Origin: Bin5 sp965204705
GTDB lineage: Bacteria; Chloroflexota; Anaerolineae; Caldilineales; Caldilineaceae
Reading direction: 5' to 3'
Assembly: GCA_965204705.1 (NCBI GenBank)
Contig: OZ242006.1
Span: 2,418,001-2,482,000 of the forward strand
Length of the DNA stretch: 64,000 nt
This document shows positions 17,701 through 26,068 of this stretch, one piece after another (the stretch's first letter is position 1; each line of letters starts with the position of its first letter). The position numbers and the translations under genes were made by a program. The notes under the pieces are model-generated. The model was not told the DNA's origin. It made no database searches and saw only the letters and a list, made by a program, of their open reading frames with translations.

Positions 17701-20700
17701 CTTTCCTTCATCACTTCTACTCGCACAATTACAGGTACACCCACTAACGCGGGCAAATACCTGGTCACATACACAGCAACCGATGAGGACGGAGATGTCG
17801 CGACGCAGACCTTCTACATCGAAGCATTTGCAATGCCGTCGTTGCAAGCGGTGCAAGACTCCATGGCACCGAAGGATGAAGTATTCACACTTGAGCTGAC
17901 CGCAGTCTCAGGTGGAAGGGGACCGTTCGAATATGAAGCGACCCCTCTGCCGACGGGCCTGGAATTTGTGACATCCACGCTAAAGATAACGGGAACGCCG
18001 ACGGAGATTCAAGAGGTCGACGTCGCATACTCAGTAGAGGACGCTGACGGCGACACCGCGAGCCGGCAGTTCAAGATCTCAGTCAGTGAGGGAGACACTA
18101 ATCCTGCATTCCCCTACGAGATCCAGGACTACGATCTGCGGGTGGGCAGTCCTTTTGCGGTGACGCTGCCCAGCGCGACTGGAGGGAATGCCCCCTATAC
18201 CTATACGATTTCAGGGCATCCCGACACGCTCACATTCAATACTGAGACGCGTAGACTCTCTGGCACGCCCAGCGCAAGCCAGACGGGCCAGCACCAGGTT
18301 ACCTACACCGCAACAGACCGCGATGGCGATCCTGTGTCGCAGACATTCAATCTGAATATCGCGGCAGACAACCAGCCCTCGGAACCGTCCATAGGCGACA
18401 TGCACTTTAAGGTCGGCTACCTCCTGTGGACGAAGTTGCCGGAAGCCACGGGTGGAGACCCACCCTATACCTATACGATCACGACTCTGCCGTCCGGAAT
18501 GATTTTCGACCGCAACACGCGAGTCTTGTCTGGCAGGCCGGACGCGGTCGGCGCAACAGAGGTCACATACACAGTTTTTGACGAGGACAGCGACTCCGCG
18601 GCTGAAGTTCTTACGATCCACGTCTATGCGCTGCCTGAACTGGCCGACATCTCCGATACGTCTGGAATGAAGGGGGAACTGTTCACCCTCGAGCTTGCCG
18701 AGGCAACAGGCGGCAGACCTCCCCTCATATACAGCGTGACGGGTCTGCCTGAAGGGCTCGACTTCATAACAGCGACGCGCTTTATCACTGGGACGCCAAC
18801 CCAGGTGGAGGTGGGCAATGTTACCTACAAGGTCGTTGACCAAGACGACGATCAGGACACTGTCACTTTCAAGATTACCGTGACTGACCTGAGCGAAAAC
18901 CTGGGTGACATCAACAACAACAACAATAACAACAATAATAACAACGGCAACAATAATGGAGGCACCCAAAACCCACCAGCCCTCACCCTGACCGACACGT
19001 CCGGTTTCACCCTCAGGGTAGGAGAGCAATTTACGCAGCAACTACCGGGGGCTAACGGAGGAACCCCGCCCTACCAATACGCTGTCACCGCCCTGCCGGC
19101 CGGATTGACCTTCAATAGAGGGTCCCACACCTTGTCCGGCAAACCGACAGCACCAGGCACGACGAACATCACATACTCCGTCACGGATGCAAACGGCAAC
19201 AGGGCCAGCGATGACTTTACAATTACAGTGAACGCTGCCCCACTGTCACTGGGCGACACGACAGGATTCTCCGCCACAGTCGGCGTGCGGTTCACCCAGC
19301 AACTGCCTGCTGCCACCGGAGGCACCTCCCCTTACGCCTACGGAGTCACCACCCTACCGGAAGGACTGACTTTCGAACACGCGACGCGCACCATCACAGG
19401 GACGCCCTCAGTGGCGGAGACACGAGTCGTAACCTACAGCGTGTCCGACGGCAACCGGAACTCTGCCCATGATGCCTTCACCATCACCGTGAACGAGGCC
19501 CTGACCACGCAACCGGAAGGGACTGAGGGCAACAACGGCAACACCCAGGGCTCCTTGCAGTTGACACTGGTTGGAGCCAAGGAATTCAACGCAACGGTTG
19601 GCGTACTGTACACGCAGCAGCTGCCCGCGGCCACCGGCGGATCGTCACCCTACGCCTACGGCGTCAACGTCCTCCCCGCCGGTCTCAGATTCGAGCACGC
19701 GACCCGCACAATCACCGGTACGCCGACGACCGCAGAAACCGCAGTCGTCACATACTCCGTTACCGACGGAACGCGAACATCCGCCAGCGACACGTTCACC
19801 ATCACCGTCACCGCTTCCCCCAACGGCCAACCGGGCGGGATAGGGGGCGCCAACAACCAGAACCCGTTACAACTGTCACTGGGCCAGACCAAAGAGTTCA
19901 CGGCCACAGTGGGGACACTGTTCACGCAGCAACTCCCCGCCGCCAGCGGAGGATCGTCGCCGTACGCATATGGGGTAACGACCCTTCCGGCCGGCCTGAA
20001 CTTCCTCCTCGCGACCCGCACGATCACCGGAACGCCGACGACCGCTGAGACGAAAGTCGTAACCTACTCTGTCACCGACGGAGCGCAAGCTCGAGCGAGT
20101 GATACGTTCACGATCACGGTCGGGGAAGCGCAAGGCGGCCCCCCTGGCCAGCCTGGTGGCGGCGGCAATCAGGGCGGTAGAGGCCCAGGCGGAACGCCCG
20201 GAGGCAGCAACCAGGGTGGCAATAACCAGGGTGGCAATAACCAAGGCGGCAACAACCAGGGAGGGGGAAATCAAGGCGGCGGCGGTGGCGGCGGCAACCA
20301 GGGCGGCAAGAAAAATTCAGGAAGCTCAGGCAACCAGCAGAAATACGTGCCGCCGTCATCCTATTCGCCGCCCTCTCAGCAACATTGGTCGCCCTCACAC
20401 ACCCCGGTGGCGGTAACCTTGCCGCAGTGGCTGAACGTACGCAGAGGGCCGGGAATCGACTATGAGATAATCACCTCGGTTCCTGAAGGCACTCGTGGGA
20501 ATATCTACGGCCGCGACGCGGCCGACAACTGGTTCCAGGTTCAGATCAATGAGGTATCCGATCTGTCATGGGTCTGCCAGGACCTTACCAGGGTCGAAGG
20601 CTCACTGGATAACGTTCGACTTCTGGCGCAATGGGAAATCGATCTCATTCCGAAGTCTTCCGACGGCCCCCTGGCAACCACAACGCCCGCGATCCTAAAT

Positions 20701-22143
20701 GTACGCGCCGGGCCGGGACTTGACTACGAAATTCTGACAACTGTCCCCAAGGGGACGGAGGCCGCGATCATAGGCATCGGACCAAACGCCCAATGGTACA
20801 TGGTCACGCTGGAGGCGCTGAACAGACCGGCCTGGATCTACGCAGGTCTGACAACGTTGACAGGCTTCCTAGGAGGCGTCAAGCAGTACACCTTGGCCGA
20901 AGTGAACGGATACACCTACACGGAGGCGGATGGAACCGACACATGCGGCGCCAATCCGGTTGCCATCACCATTCCCGCCATCATGAACGTTCGCAACGGC
21001 CCGGGTCTCAGCTACGACATAGTCACCACAGTCGTCAAAGGTACAAGGGCAGACATCATCGGCATCGGTCCCCTGGACGAGTGGTTCCTGGTCCGGCTGG
21101 ACAAACTTGACGAACCGGCCTGGCTCTACCGCGGCCTGACGACCGTCGTCGGCTCGCTCGCCGGTGTCAGGCGGATCGATTCGTGGCAGGACGGGCAGCC
21201 CAACGTCGTCACCGATGCCGAGCGGCCGAATGCGGTTACCTATCCTTCGCTCGTCAATATCCGAGTCGGCCCCGGCCTGACCTACCCAGTCCTCAAAACA
21301 GTCAGGCAGGGGACCAGGGCTTCAATAATAGGACTCAGTCCGGACGCGAACTGGTATCTGGTCGAGATCGACGGCATGAGCCAGCTGGGTTGGATTCGCG
21401 AGGACCTTACCGTTCTGGTCGGAAATCTCAACAATGTGAAGCGCATCACCGCCGCCGAATTAGCCATGCTGCCCGTCGCCATCGTCGACACGCCCAAACT
21501 CAATGTGCGGACCGGTCCGGGTCTTGGCTACCGTCTCGTGACGACGATTCCGGAGGGAACCTGGGTTCAGATAATCGGCGTCAACGCCAGAGCCGACTGG
21601 TACCAGGTAAAGATGCGCGGCGTAACCGGTCAGACCTGGGTCTACCGCGACCTTACGAATCTTGCCGGTCTGCTTGCCGGCGTCACGCAGATCTCCTCAA
21701 GCACTGTGGCGGCCGAATACGACCCGGCTTTGCATGCGACAACAATACTTGAGGCAGCATCCACGGTGGAGTCGTCCTCTCCACAGCAGCTCGCGGTGAA
21801 CGCAATAACGGTTGATCTGTCGCTTCCGGCGAATGGCAACATCAATCTCAAAGTCAGCTGGACGGATGCAGAGTTCTGTTCGGAGGTCCATAATCTCTAC
21901 TACCGATCCGGCGCCGGCTCTACAACCTACTTCTCACTGGAGAACGCGGTCATCGCAACCGCCTCGAACTCGAAGAGCCTGAGCTTCCTCACCTTGCCCG
22001 ACAGAAGTCTGATCTCTGCCTGGTGCGGGACGCACAGCAACGGTCGGCAAATCGCCGAAGTCCACATCAACGCGAATGAGGAAGGCATATACAGTTCATT
22101 ACCGTCACAGCCGGAGTCAGGCACGGTAGCCGCCGTACCTTAG
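14767..22143 (+). CDS. Giant secreted multidomain protein 2: He_PIG (Ig-like) repeats plus SH3b repeats
   Basis: A 2,458-residue paralogue of the preceding giant protein with the same architecture. It has a signal peptide (about 1-45, cleavage near ALAQ-DS), N-terminal beta-rich modules to residue 406 and 15 He_PIG-type Ig-like repeats (407-1789). A poly-Asn linker follows the 11th repeat. Then come a Gly/Asn/Gln-rich linker (1790-1877), five SH3b-like repeats (1878-2312) and the C-terminal module ending GTVAAVP. The 248-residue length difference equals three Ig-like domains. The start is GTG with AAGGGTGA upstream. The SH3b part is identical in DNA to copy 1. As a secreted repeat protein without an anchor it may act in adhesion or extracellular matrix, or be held to the wall by the SH3b repeats; this is inference. 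Confidence 0.9.
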   Translation: MARIMQSTEAMQRRKEFLIGSLIGLCIMLLALLAVVVSPRPQAALAQDSPRVVISVGDHTMIQGQRTYVHASFHNMPKDPNDAGEFGNISFRYYVERNSDDSWVNADSCAEDLVGGDLYITTWWRTPWNHGGSDNFALTTTCPVGSYRFRVSVTNRDDNTELVSGTHDFTVSLGPSVTIDMPSGPHYRGTSINPTISFNNLVQGADYTYQAYLMARNPANFAEICEGTGLERNNTFTITGASGNPIQKTVTVTNSCPTNEYTLRVSLKDSDDRKRGENSADFEITTDPNATPSVSVSMSESSPVAPGTEFYITFNFYDIQPGTRTQSRDTMFDTSTNQPVGRMDCGGSGVGWGQDVGGSFTSNPYVNLITIPSDCPAGNYRIVSEKEDPSGNDIISGSIDFIIGDPDLTPTAPSVPGYTAKQNTPFTQQLPEGSGGDGTLTYTATPLPAGLSFIATTRTITGTPSGTGSTTVRYTVTDSDGDSDSVDFDITVNADLTPTAPSIPGYTAKQNTLFTQQLPEGSGGDGALSYTATGLPTGLTFITTTRTITGTPSGTGVSPVRYTVTDSDGDFNYVDFNITVDADLKPTLPTISGYTIKVGVQFTQQLPAGSGGDAPLSYAAMNLPAGLSFITTTRTITGTPAGTGSSTVQYKVTDSDGDSHSVDFNITVSPDLTPTAPSISGYTAKQNAPFTQQLPEGSGGDAPLSYDATPLPAGLSFITSTRTIAGTPTGTGPTSVRYTVTDSDGDSAHVDFDITVDPDLAPTAPSITGYNAKQNSPFSQQLPEGTGGDAPLSYDATPLPAGLSFITTTRTIAGTPTETGATSVQYTVTDSDGDSNTVDFNITVDPDLRPTAPSVRDYTAKQNSLFTEQLPVGGDGDGPLSYAATGLPDGLSFITTTRTITGTPTGTGQSTVHYTVTDSDGDSASVDFKITVAADLMPTLGTISDTHAKLTKLFTLQLPAGSDGDGVLDYDATNLPPGLSFITSTRTITGTPTNAGKYLVTYTATDEDGDVATQTFYIEAFAMPSLQAVQDSMAPKDEVFTLELTAVSGGRGPFEYEATPLPTGLEFVTSTLKITGTPTEIQEVDVAYSVEDADGDTASRQFKISVSEGDTNPAFPYEIQDYDLRVGSPFAVTLPSATGGNAPYTYTISGHPDTLTFNTETRRLSGTPSASQTGQHQVTYTATDRDGDPVSQTFNLNIAADNQPSEPSIGDMHFKVGYLLWTKLPEATGGDPPYTYTITTLPSGMIFDRNTRVLSGRPDAVGATEVTYTVFDEDSDSAAEVLTIHVYALPELADISDTSGMKGELFTLELAEATGGRPPLIYSVTGLPEGLDFITATRFITGTPTQVEVGNVTYKVVDQDDDQDTVTFKITVTDLSENLGDINNNNNNNNNNNGNNNGGTQNPPALTLTDTSGFTLRVGEQFTQQLPGANGGTPPYQYAVTALPAGLTFNRGSHTLSGKPTAPGTTNITYSVTDANGNRASDDFTITVNAAPLSLGDTTGFSATVGVRFTQQLPAATGGTSPYAYGVTTLPEGLTFEHATRTITGTPSVAETRVVTYSVSDGNRNSAHDAFTITVNEALTTQPEGTEGNNGNTQGSLQLTLVGAKEFNATVGVLYTQQLPAATGGSSPYAYGVNVLPAGLRFEHATRTITGTPTTAETAVVTYSVTDGTRTSASDTFTITVTASPNGQPGGIGGANNQNPLQLSLGQTKEFTATVGTLFTQQLPAASGGSSPYAYGVTTLPAGLNFLLATRTITGTPTTAETKVVTYSVTDGAQARASDTFTITVGEAQGGPPGQPGGGGNQGGRGPGGTPGGSNQGGNNQGGNNQGGNNQGGGNQGGGGGGGNQGGKKNSGSSGNQQKYVPPSSYSPPSQQHWSPSHTPVAVTLPQWLNVRRGPGIDYEIITSVPEGTRGNIYGRDAADNWFQVQINEVSDLSWVCQDLTRVEGSLDNVRLLAQWEIDLIPKSSDGPLATTTPAILNVRAGPGLDYEILTTVPKGTEAAIIGIGPNAQWYMVTLEALNRPAWIYAGLTTLTGFLGGVKQYTLAEVNGYTYTEADGTDTCGANPVAITIPAIMNVRNGPGLSYDIVTTVVKGTRADIIGIGPLDEWFLVRLDKLDEPAWLYRGLTTVVGSLAGVRRIDSWQDGQPNVVTDAERPNAVTYPSLVNIRVGPGLTYPVLKTVRQGTRASIIGLSPDANWYLVEIDGMSQLGWIREDLTVLVGNLNNVKRITAAELAMLPVAIVDTPKLNVRTGPGLGYRLVTTIPEGTWVQIIGVNARADWYQVKMRGVTGQTWVYRDLTNLAGLLAGVTQISSSTVAAEYDPALHATTILEAASTVESSSPQQLAVNAITVDLSLPANGNINLKVSWTDAEFCSEVHNLYYRSGAGSTTYFSLENAVIATASNSKSLSFLTLPDRSLISAWCGTHSNGRQIAEVHINANEEGIYSSLPSQPESGTVAAVP
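15985..17832 (+). repeat. In-frame 264-bp tandem repeats (Ig-like domains 1-7 of giant protein 2)
   Basis: Units start at 15985, 16249, 16513, 16777, 17041, 17305 and 17569, all exactly 264 bp apart. Unit 3 is the TIKVGV type that sits at position 6 in copy 1, so units were reordered, gained or converted after the two genes separated. Confidence 0.88.
20010..21704 (+). repeat. 1,695-bp tract identical to 11756-13450
   Basis: Second member of the identical pair. It starts inside the 15th Ig-like domain and ends just after the fifth SH3b repeat. Both boundaries are inside coding sequence and keep the frame. Confidence 0.9.
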
Positions 22144-22248
22144 ACGGCTTCCCCTTGCTGATCTACCGGCCAGGACAATTGCGCCAAAACTGGCGCGTGA
22201 ACCCAAAGCCACCTACCTGGGCACCAGGAGCCTGGCCCGGCTCGACTT

Positions 22249-22286
22249 GCGGCCCCCGCCAACCGCTGGCGGGGGCCGCTGTTTTG
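22249..22286 (+). terminator. Stem-loop and short T-run after giant protein 2
   Basis: A 12-bp GC stem (GCGGCCCCCGCC / GGCGGGGGCCGC, 22249-22279) with a 7-nt loop, followed by TGTTTTG. Compared with copy 1 one T-A pair has become C-G on both arms, so the helix is preserved. Probably a factor-independent terminator. Confidence 0.65.
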
Positions 22287-22515
22287 CCACCAGTTTCATG
22301 TTGAGATGAGCGATCTATCGGGGATTTCACGGAAGAAAGTAAGGCCCGTAACCCGCCTCGCAACCTATTGTGGTAACTTAGGCAGAGCCTGAAGACAAAC
22401 CAATAGGGACAGCTGGCCACGTCGCCGTCATGTTGGCAAGCGGCGCCTATACCGAGCGCAAAGCTATGCAGTGCACTGCCTGCCGTTGCTTTGGTGAGCC
22501 CATCCTCGCTCTCAT

Positions 22516-22929
22516 CTATTCCTCCTCAAGACGCGTCCCTTCTGCTACGTCGGTATCGCTCTCAAAGTCGAGTCGGTAGCCGTCCGGGTCGGTCAGCGAG
22601 GTGAGCCACATTCCGTTGCTGACAAAAGGCAGCGAAGCATCTAGACCCATCGCCTTGAACCGCTTGTAGAGCTGCAAAGCATCTTCACAGATGAAAACGG
22701 TGGTAACGCCCTCCCCAACCTTCCCGGACGGGCTCCACGAATCATGTCCCGAAGTAGGGAACTGTTGCAGCATCAGCGCGGCTTCTCCCAGGGTAAGCCA
22801 GCACCAACGCAGCTGACCGTCAGGCTCCCACTTTTGACCTATTTCGCATCCCAAACCGTCCACGTAGAACTGGATCGACGCTTTCATGTCAGAGACTTTG
22901 AAAAAGGGTACGGCCTGTTTTATGTTCAT
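22516..22929 (-). CDS. VOC (glyoxalase/bleomycin-resistance) family protein
   Basis: A 137-residue protein with the beta-alpha-beta-beta-beta fold pattern of the vicinal oxygen chelate family: VPFFKVSDMKASIQFYVDGLG at the N terminus and TSLTDPDGYRLDFESDTD near the C terminus, the second with the usual metal-ligand Glu. The substrate is unknown; bleomycin-type binding, glyoxalase-like and dioxygenase-like roles are all possible. It lies 92 nt downstream of the racemase-family gene on the same strand and is probably co-transcribed. In the first copy of the duplicated locus the equivalent gene has been lost. Confidence 0.85.
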   Translation of the reverse strand: MNIKQAVPFFKVSDMKASIQFYVDGLGCEIGQKWEPDGQLRWCWLTLGEAALMLQQFPTSGHDSWSPSGKVGEGVTTVFICEDALQLYKRFKAMGLDASLPFVSNGMWLTSLTDPDGYRLDFESDTDVAEGTRLEEE

Positions 22930-23021
22930 CTGTATAAGAATCTCCGCTTTCTCTGAAGCTTGTTACTGAAAGAACTCTCTCTGCCTTCCAAAACCGGCCT
23001 TTCGCCCCCGGTCCAGCGAAA

Positions 23022-24185
23022 TTACCAGTTCGTGAGCGATCCATCGCGGCGCCGCAGATGGGGAGCCTCCCAGAAACGGAACTCTTCCCCCTTTGCCCGT
23101 TCCTCATTGAACTCCACGCCAAGCCCCGGACCGTCCGGCACGACGTAGTAATACCCGTCCAGTTCCGGCTGCGCAGGGAACCAGTCTTCGTCGTAGAACC
23201 CGCCTTCCTCCGTCGGCGAGACGCGCACCTCCAGCCAGGCGAAATTCGGTACGGCCGCGGCCAGGTGTACTGTCGCCGCGCTGCAAATCGGACCAAGCGG
23301 ATTGTGCGGCATCAGGTCTATGTAATGTGCCTCCGCCATCGCCGCCACCTTGACCGCCTCGGTCAGACCGCCCACATTGCAGACATCGATGCGCGCGAAC
23401 TGCGTTATGCCCCGCTCAATGTAGGGCAGGAACTGCCACTTGCTCGAGAACTCCTCGCCAATCGCAAAGGGAACGTCGGTCATGCTTCGCAGCGCTTCGT
23501 AGGCCTCGGGCGTCTCGTCCCGAATCGGCTCCTCGAGAAAATCCAGCGTGCCCGAAGGCATCCGCTGGCAGAACGACGCCGCCTCGGCCACACTCAACCG
23601 GTGGTGATAGTCGATGCCCATCACCGGTTCAGGCCCGATCGCCTCCCGCACGGCAGTTAGCCACTGCGCCGTAATGCCCAGAGATTCCCGCGGTTCGAAA
23701 ATATAGTCCGGTTCTCCCTCATCCCTGGCGGCGCTGCGCCCGGCCCTGATTGCGGGCCAACCCAGGTCCACAAGCATCTGTACATTTTCAATCAACGCCT
23801 CTTTGCTTGCTCCTCCCGTCGAGGCAAAGCAAGGAACCAGCTCCCGCTGTTTCCCTCCTAACAACTGGTATACAGGAACATTGAGCGCTTTGCCCGCAAT
23901 ATCGTACAGCGCAATATCTATGGCCGAAATCGCCGCGGTCAGCACGCGCCCGCCTTCGAAGTACTGACTGCGGTACATCTCCTGCCACAACGCCCCCATC
24001 TGCAGCGGATCGCGCCCGATTAGAAACTCCCGGTAATGATTCACCGCGCCCGTCACAGCCAGCTCGCGGCCGGACAAGCCCGCCTCTCCCCAACCGTGCA
24101 AACCCTCGTCAGTTTCCACCTTGACGATCATCTGATTCCGTTGGCCCACCCACGCGGGATAGGTCTTTATGTCGGTTATCTTCAT
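23022..24185 (-). CDS. Mandelate racemase/muconate-lactonizing (enolase) superfamily protein, galactonate-dehydratase-like
   Basis: A 387-residue enolase-superfamily protein. The capping domain is recognisable in GEAGLSGRELAV and TAAISAIDIALYDIAGK. In the barrel, MGIDYHH, DFLEEPI and IGEEF carry the three acidic metal ligands. DVCNVGGLTEA and LMPHNPLGPI supply the C-terminal Asp/His features typical of the D-galactonate dehydratase-like subgroup, which dehydrates sugar acids. The exact sugar is unknown. A good AGGAAG precedes the ATG. The aldo/keto reductase and VOC genes on the same strand suggest a small sugar-acid module. A decayed copy of its N-terminal third is at 14030-14345. Confidence 0.9.
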   Translation of the reverse strand: MKITDIKTYPAWVGQRNQMIVKVETDEGLHGWGEAGLSGRELAVTGAVNHYREFLIGRDPLQMGALWQEMYRSQYFEGGRVLTAAISAIDIALYDIAGKALNVPVYQLLGGKQRELVPCFASTGGASKEALIENVQMLVDLGWPAIRAGRSAARDEGEPDYIFEPRESLGITAQWLTAVREAIGPEPVMGIDYHHRLSVAEAASFCQRMPSGTLDFLEEPIRDETPEAYEALRSMTDVPFAIGEEFSSKWQFLPYIERGITQFARIDVCNVGGLTEAVKVAAMAEAHYIDLMPHNPLGPICSAATVHLAAAVPNFAWLEVRVSPTEEGGFYDEDWFPAQPELDGYYYVVPDGPGLGVEFNEERAKGEEFRFWEAPHLRRRDGSLTNW

Positions 24186-24362
24186 GGCTTCTTCCTGTTA
24201 TTCCCTGTCAACCTGGAAAGTAATGGCATAGGTACGCCCGAATCTGGTTCCTCGCCTCTGCCAACGAGAGGCTTCCCCTCGATCGGGCCTGCATTGGCAA
24301 TTCGGATGCAAAACTGTTTGCCTGCGGAATCTGAGGCATGACATCACGGTACTCAGTGTCGA

Positions 24363-25295
24363 CTAACCGTCAATAGCCGCCCTGAGTCCGCTCGCCTCCT
24401 CATCTGATAGTGCCCGGCTGCCCGCGTCGGCGTTCGTTCGCGCCTGCTCAGGTGACTTCGCACCGGGAATCGACACCGATACGGCCGGATGGCTGAAAGT
24501 ATAGCGGATTGCGGCCTGTACCATCTCCCCGCCGGGTGCGACCACCTCGCTGAGACGCCCGACCTGTGCTGCACGCGCCTCGAACTGGTCTTGCTGAGAA
24601 CCCCCTACGTTCCAGCTCGCCCGAACAGTATCTGTGAACACCGCACCTTTCGTGTAGCGGCCCGAGAGCAGACCCTTAGCCAGCGGGCCCCGTACCATCA
24701 CCGCGATGCCATGCTCCTGGCAGTAGGGCAGAAACGCCTCTTCAGGCTCGCGGTTGAGGAGCGAGTAGTCAACCTGGACAACACTGCAGGTTCCTTCACG
24801 GTTGAACCGTTTGAGCACATCCAGGTCGTTGGTCGAGATTCCATAGACCCGCAGGCAGCCCTCCTTCTTCAACGCCTCAAACCCCTCCAAATAGACCGTC
24901 GGATCATCGAGGTTGCCTTTATGGCAAAGTATCACGTCCACCCAATCGGTACGCAGCCGCCCCAAAATGGCGTGGCCCGAGATCCGGATCGAATCAACAC
25001 TGTTCTTGGGAATCTCACCGCCGGTACGCTGCGCCCAGTTGCCAATCTTGCTGACAAGGATGACATTGTGGCGGATCCCACTGAGCGCGTGACCGACTCG
25101 AATCTCAGAGAGGCCGTTGGGGATGCCGTAGGACTCCGCTACGTCGAACAGAGTCATTCCCGCGTCGTAGGCCGCCCGCACGGTCGTCCAGGCCGTGGCT
25201 TCATCGATATCGCCCCACTGATTGCCAATGTTCCACGCGCCCAGCCCGACAGCAGAAACGGGCCAACCGAGCTTTCCGAAGCTCTTGGTAAGCAT
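24363..25295 (-). CDS. Aldo/keto reductase
   Basis: A 310-residue NADPH-dependent reductase of the AKR fold. The catalytic tetrad is visible as Asp51 (LFDVAESYG), Tyr56, Lys83 (VSKIGNW) and His125 (LCHKGN). GLGAWNIG at the N terminus and SIPGAKSPEQARTNA near the C terminus are the usual cofactor loops. It probably acts on sugars or aldehydes in the cytoplasm; the substrate is not readable. AAGGAG precedes the start. It is 177 nt upstream of the racemase-family gene on the same strand and divergent from the DUF2089 gene. Confidence 0.92.
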   Translation of the reverse strand: MLTKSFGKLGWPVSAVGLGAWNIGNQWGDIDEATAWTTVRAAYDAGMTLFDVAESYGIPNGLSEIRVGHALSGIRHNVILVSKIGNWAQRTGGEIPKNSVDSIRISGHAILGRLRTDWVDVILCHKGNLDDPTVYLEGFEALKKEGCLRVYGISTNDLDVLKRFNREGTCSVVQVDYSLLNREPEEAFLPYCQEHGIAVMVRGPLAKGLLSGRYTKGAVFTDTVRASWNVGGSQQDQFEARAAQVGRLSEVVAPGGEMVQAAIRYTFSHPAVSVSIPGAKSPEQARTNADAGSRALSDEEASGLRAAIDG

Positions 25296-25529
25296 GTTCG
25301 TTACTCCTTATTCCGATGCAACTAAAGCATGGGTTGCGAGTCAAGAGTTGTCATTCTGACCCGCGAATTGTCTTTCATCGGACAGAATAACGCAAAGGCA
25401 AACGAGGCGCGAGAATCTATCTCTATACTCTTATCCTTGAAACGCGCAGAGCCTTCCGCGACTGAACGAATGCAAAGGCACAGTCCTACCCAAAAATATT
25501 TGCAATTTGAAAAAATATGAGGAATCATG

Positions 25530-25558
25530 TTGACTAACGCAAAATAATTTGCTAATCT
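25530..25558 (+). promoter_or_regulatory. Candidate promoter with internal inverted repeat, upstream of the DUF2089 gene
   Basis: TTGACT (25530-25535), a 17-bp spacer and TAATCT (25553-25558). The spacer contains GCAAA-ATAA-TTTGC (25539-25552), an inverted repeat placed where a bound repressor would block polymerase. It could be the operator for the DUF2089 protein encoded just downstream (inference). Confidence 0.45.
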
Positions 25559-25582
25559 GCGTGATATAGGAGAATCAAGCCG

Positions 25583-25954
25583 ATGCGAAAAGTGCTGGAA
25601 GAGTGCCCCGCCTGCGGTGGAGGCGTAGAAGTTACAAGATTGTCTTGCACGCTCTGCGAAACAGAAGTAACAGGGCGCTTTGTACCGTGCCGTTTCTGCC
25701 AGCTGACCCCGGATACTGCACTGTTCCTGGAGGTCTTTGTCAAGAATCGCGGCAATGTAAAAGAAATGGAAAGAGAACTAGGCATTTCATATTGGACCAT
25801 TCGCAATCGCATTGATGACCTCATCACCGACCTCGGCTTCGAAGCCAAAGTGAAAGACAACCTCGCCAGCCAAAGACAGGAAATCCTTGCAAAAGTCCAT
25901 CGCGGTGAACTCACGGCAGGCGAAGCGGCGGAGCTCTTAAGCCACCTTCAATGA
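25583..25954 (+). CDS. DUF2089 family protein (zinc-ribbon plus HTH, probable transcriptional regulator)
   Basis: A 123-residue protein with a double zinc ribbon (CPAC at residues 8-11, CTLC at 22-25, and CRFC at 36-39). A helix-turn-helix follows (LEVFVKNRGNVKEMERELGISYWTIRNRIDDLI). The C-terminal tail EILAKVHRGELTAGEAAELL is a short helical hairpin also found in proteins controlled by this family. The sequence matches DUF2089, whose members are thought to regulate transcription. TAGGAG precedes the ATG. The downstream IHGVTP-repeat gene is 114 nt away and probably in the same unit. Confidence 0.88.
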   Translation: MRKVLEECPACGGGVEVTRLSCTLCETEVTGRFVPCRFCQLTPDTALFLEVFVKNRGNVKEMERELGISYWTIRNRIDDLITDLGFEAKVKDNLASQRQEILAKVHRGELTAGEAAELLSHLQ

Positions 25955-26068
25955 CGATGAATATTCAAGCCGCGCGCTGAATGCGGCAGCCCTACTCTTA
26001 CGCAGCGTCCCACCGGGGCGCCTCAAATGCAGCCGAGTCCCTTACACAAGATACAAGGAGTTGGAGCG

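Noticed and set aside
5769..22143. The duplicated locus considered as a composite transposon
   Set aside because: No transposase, terminal inverted repeats or target-site duplication seen; a tandem duplication with partial deletion explains it better.
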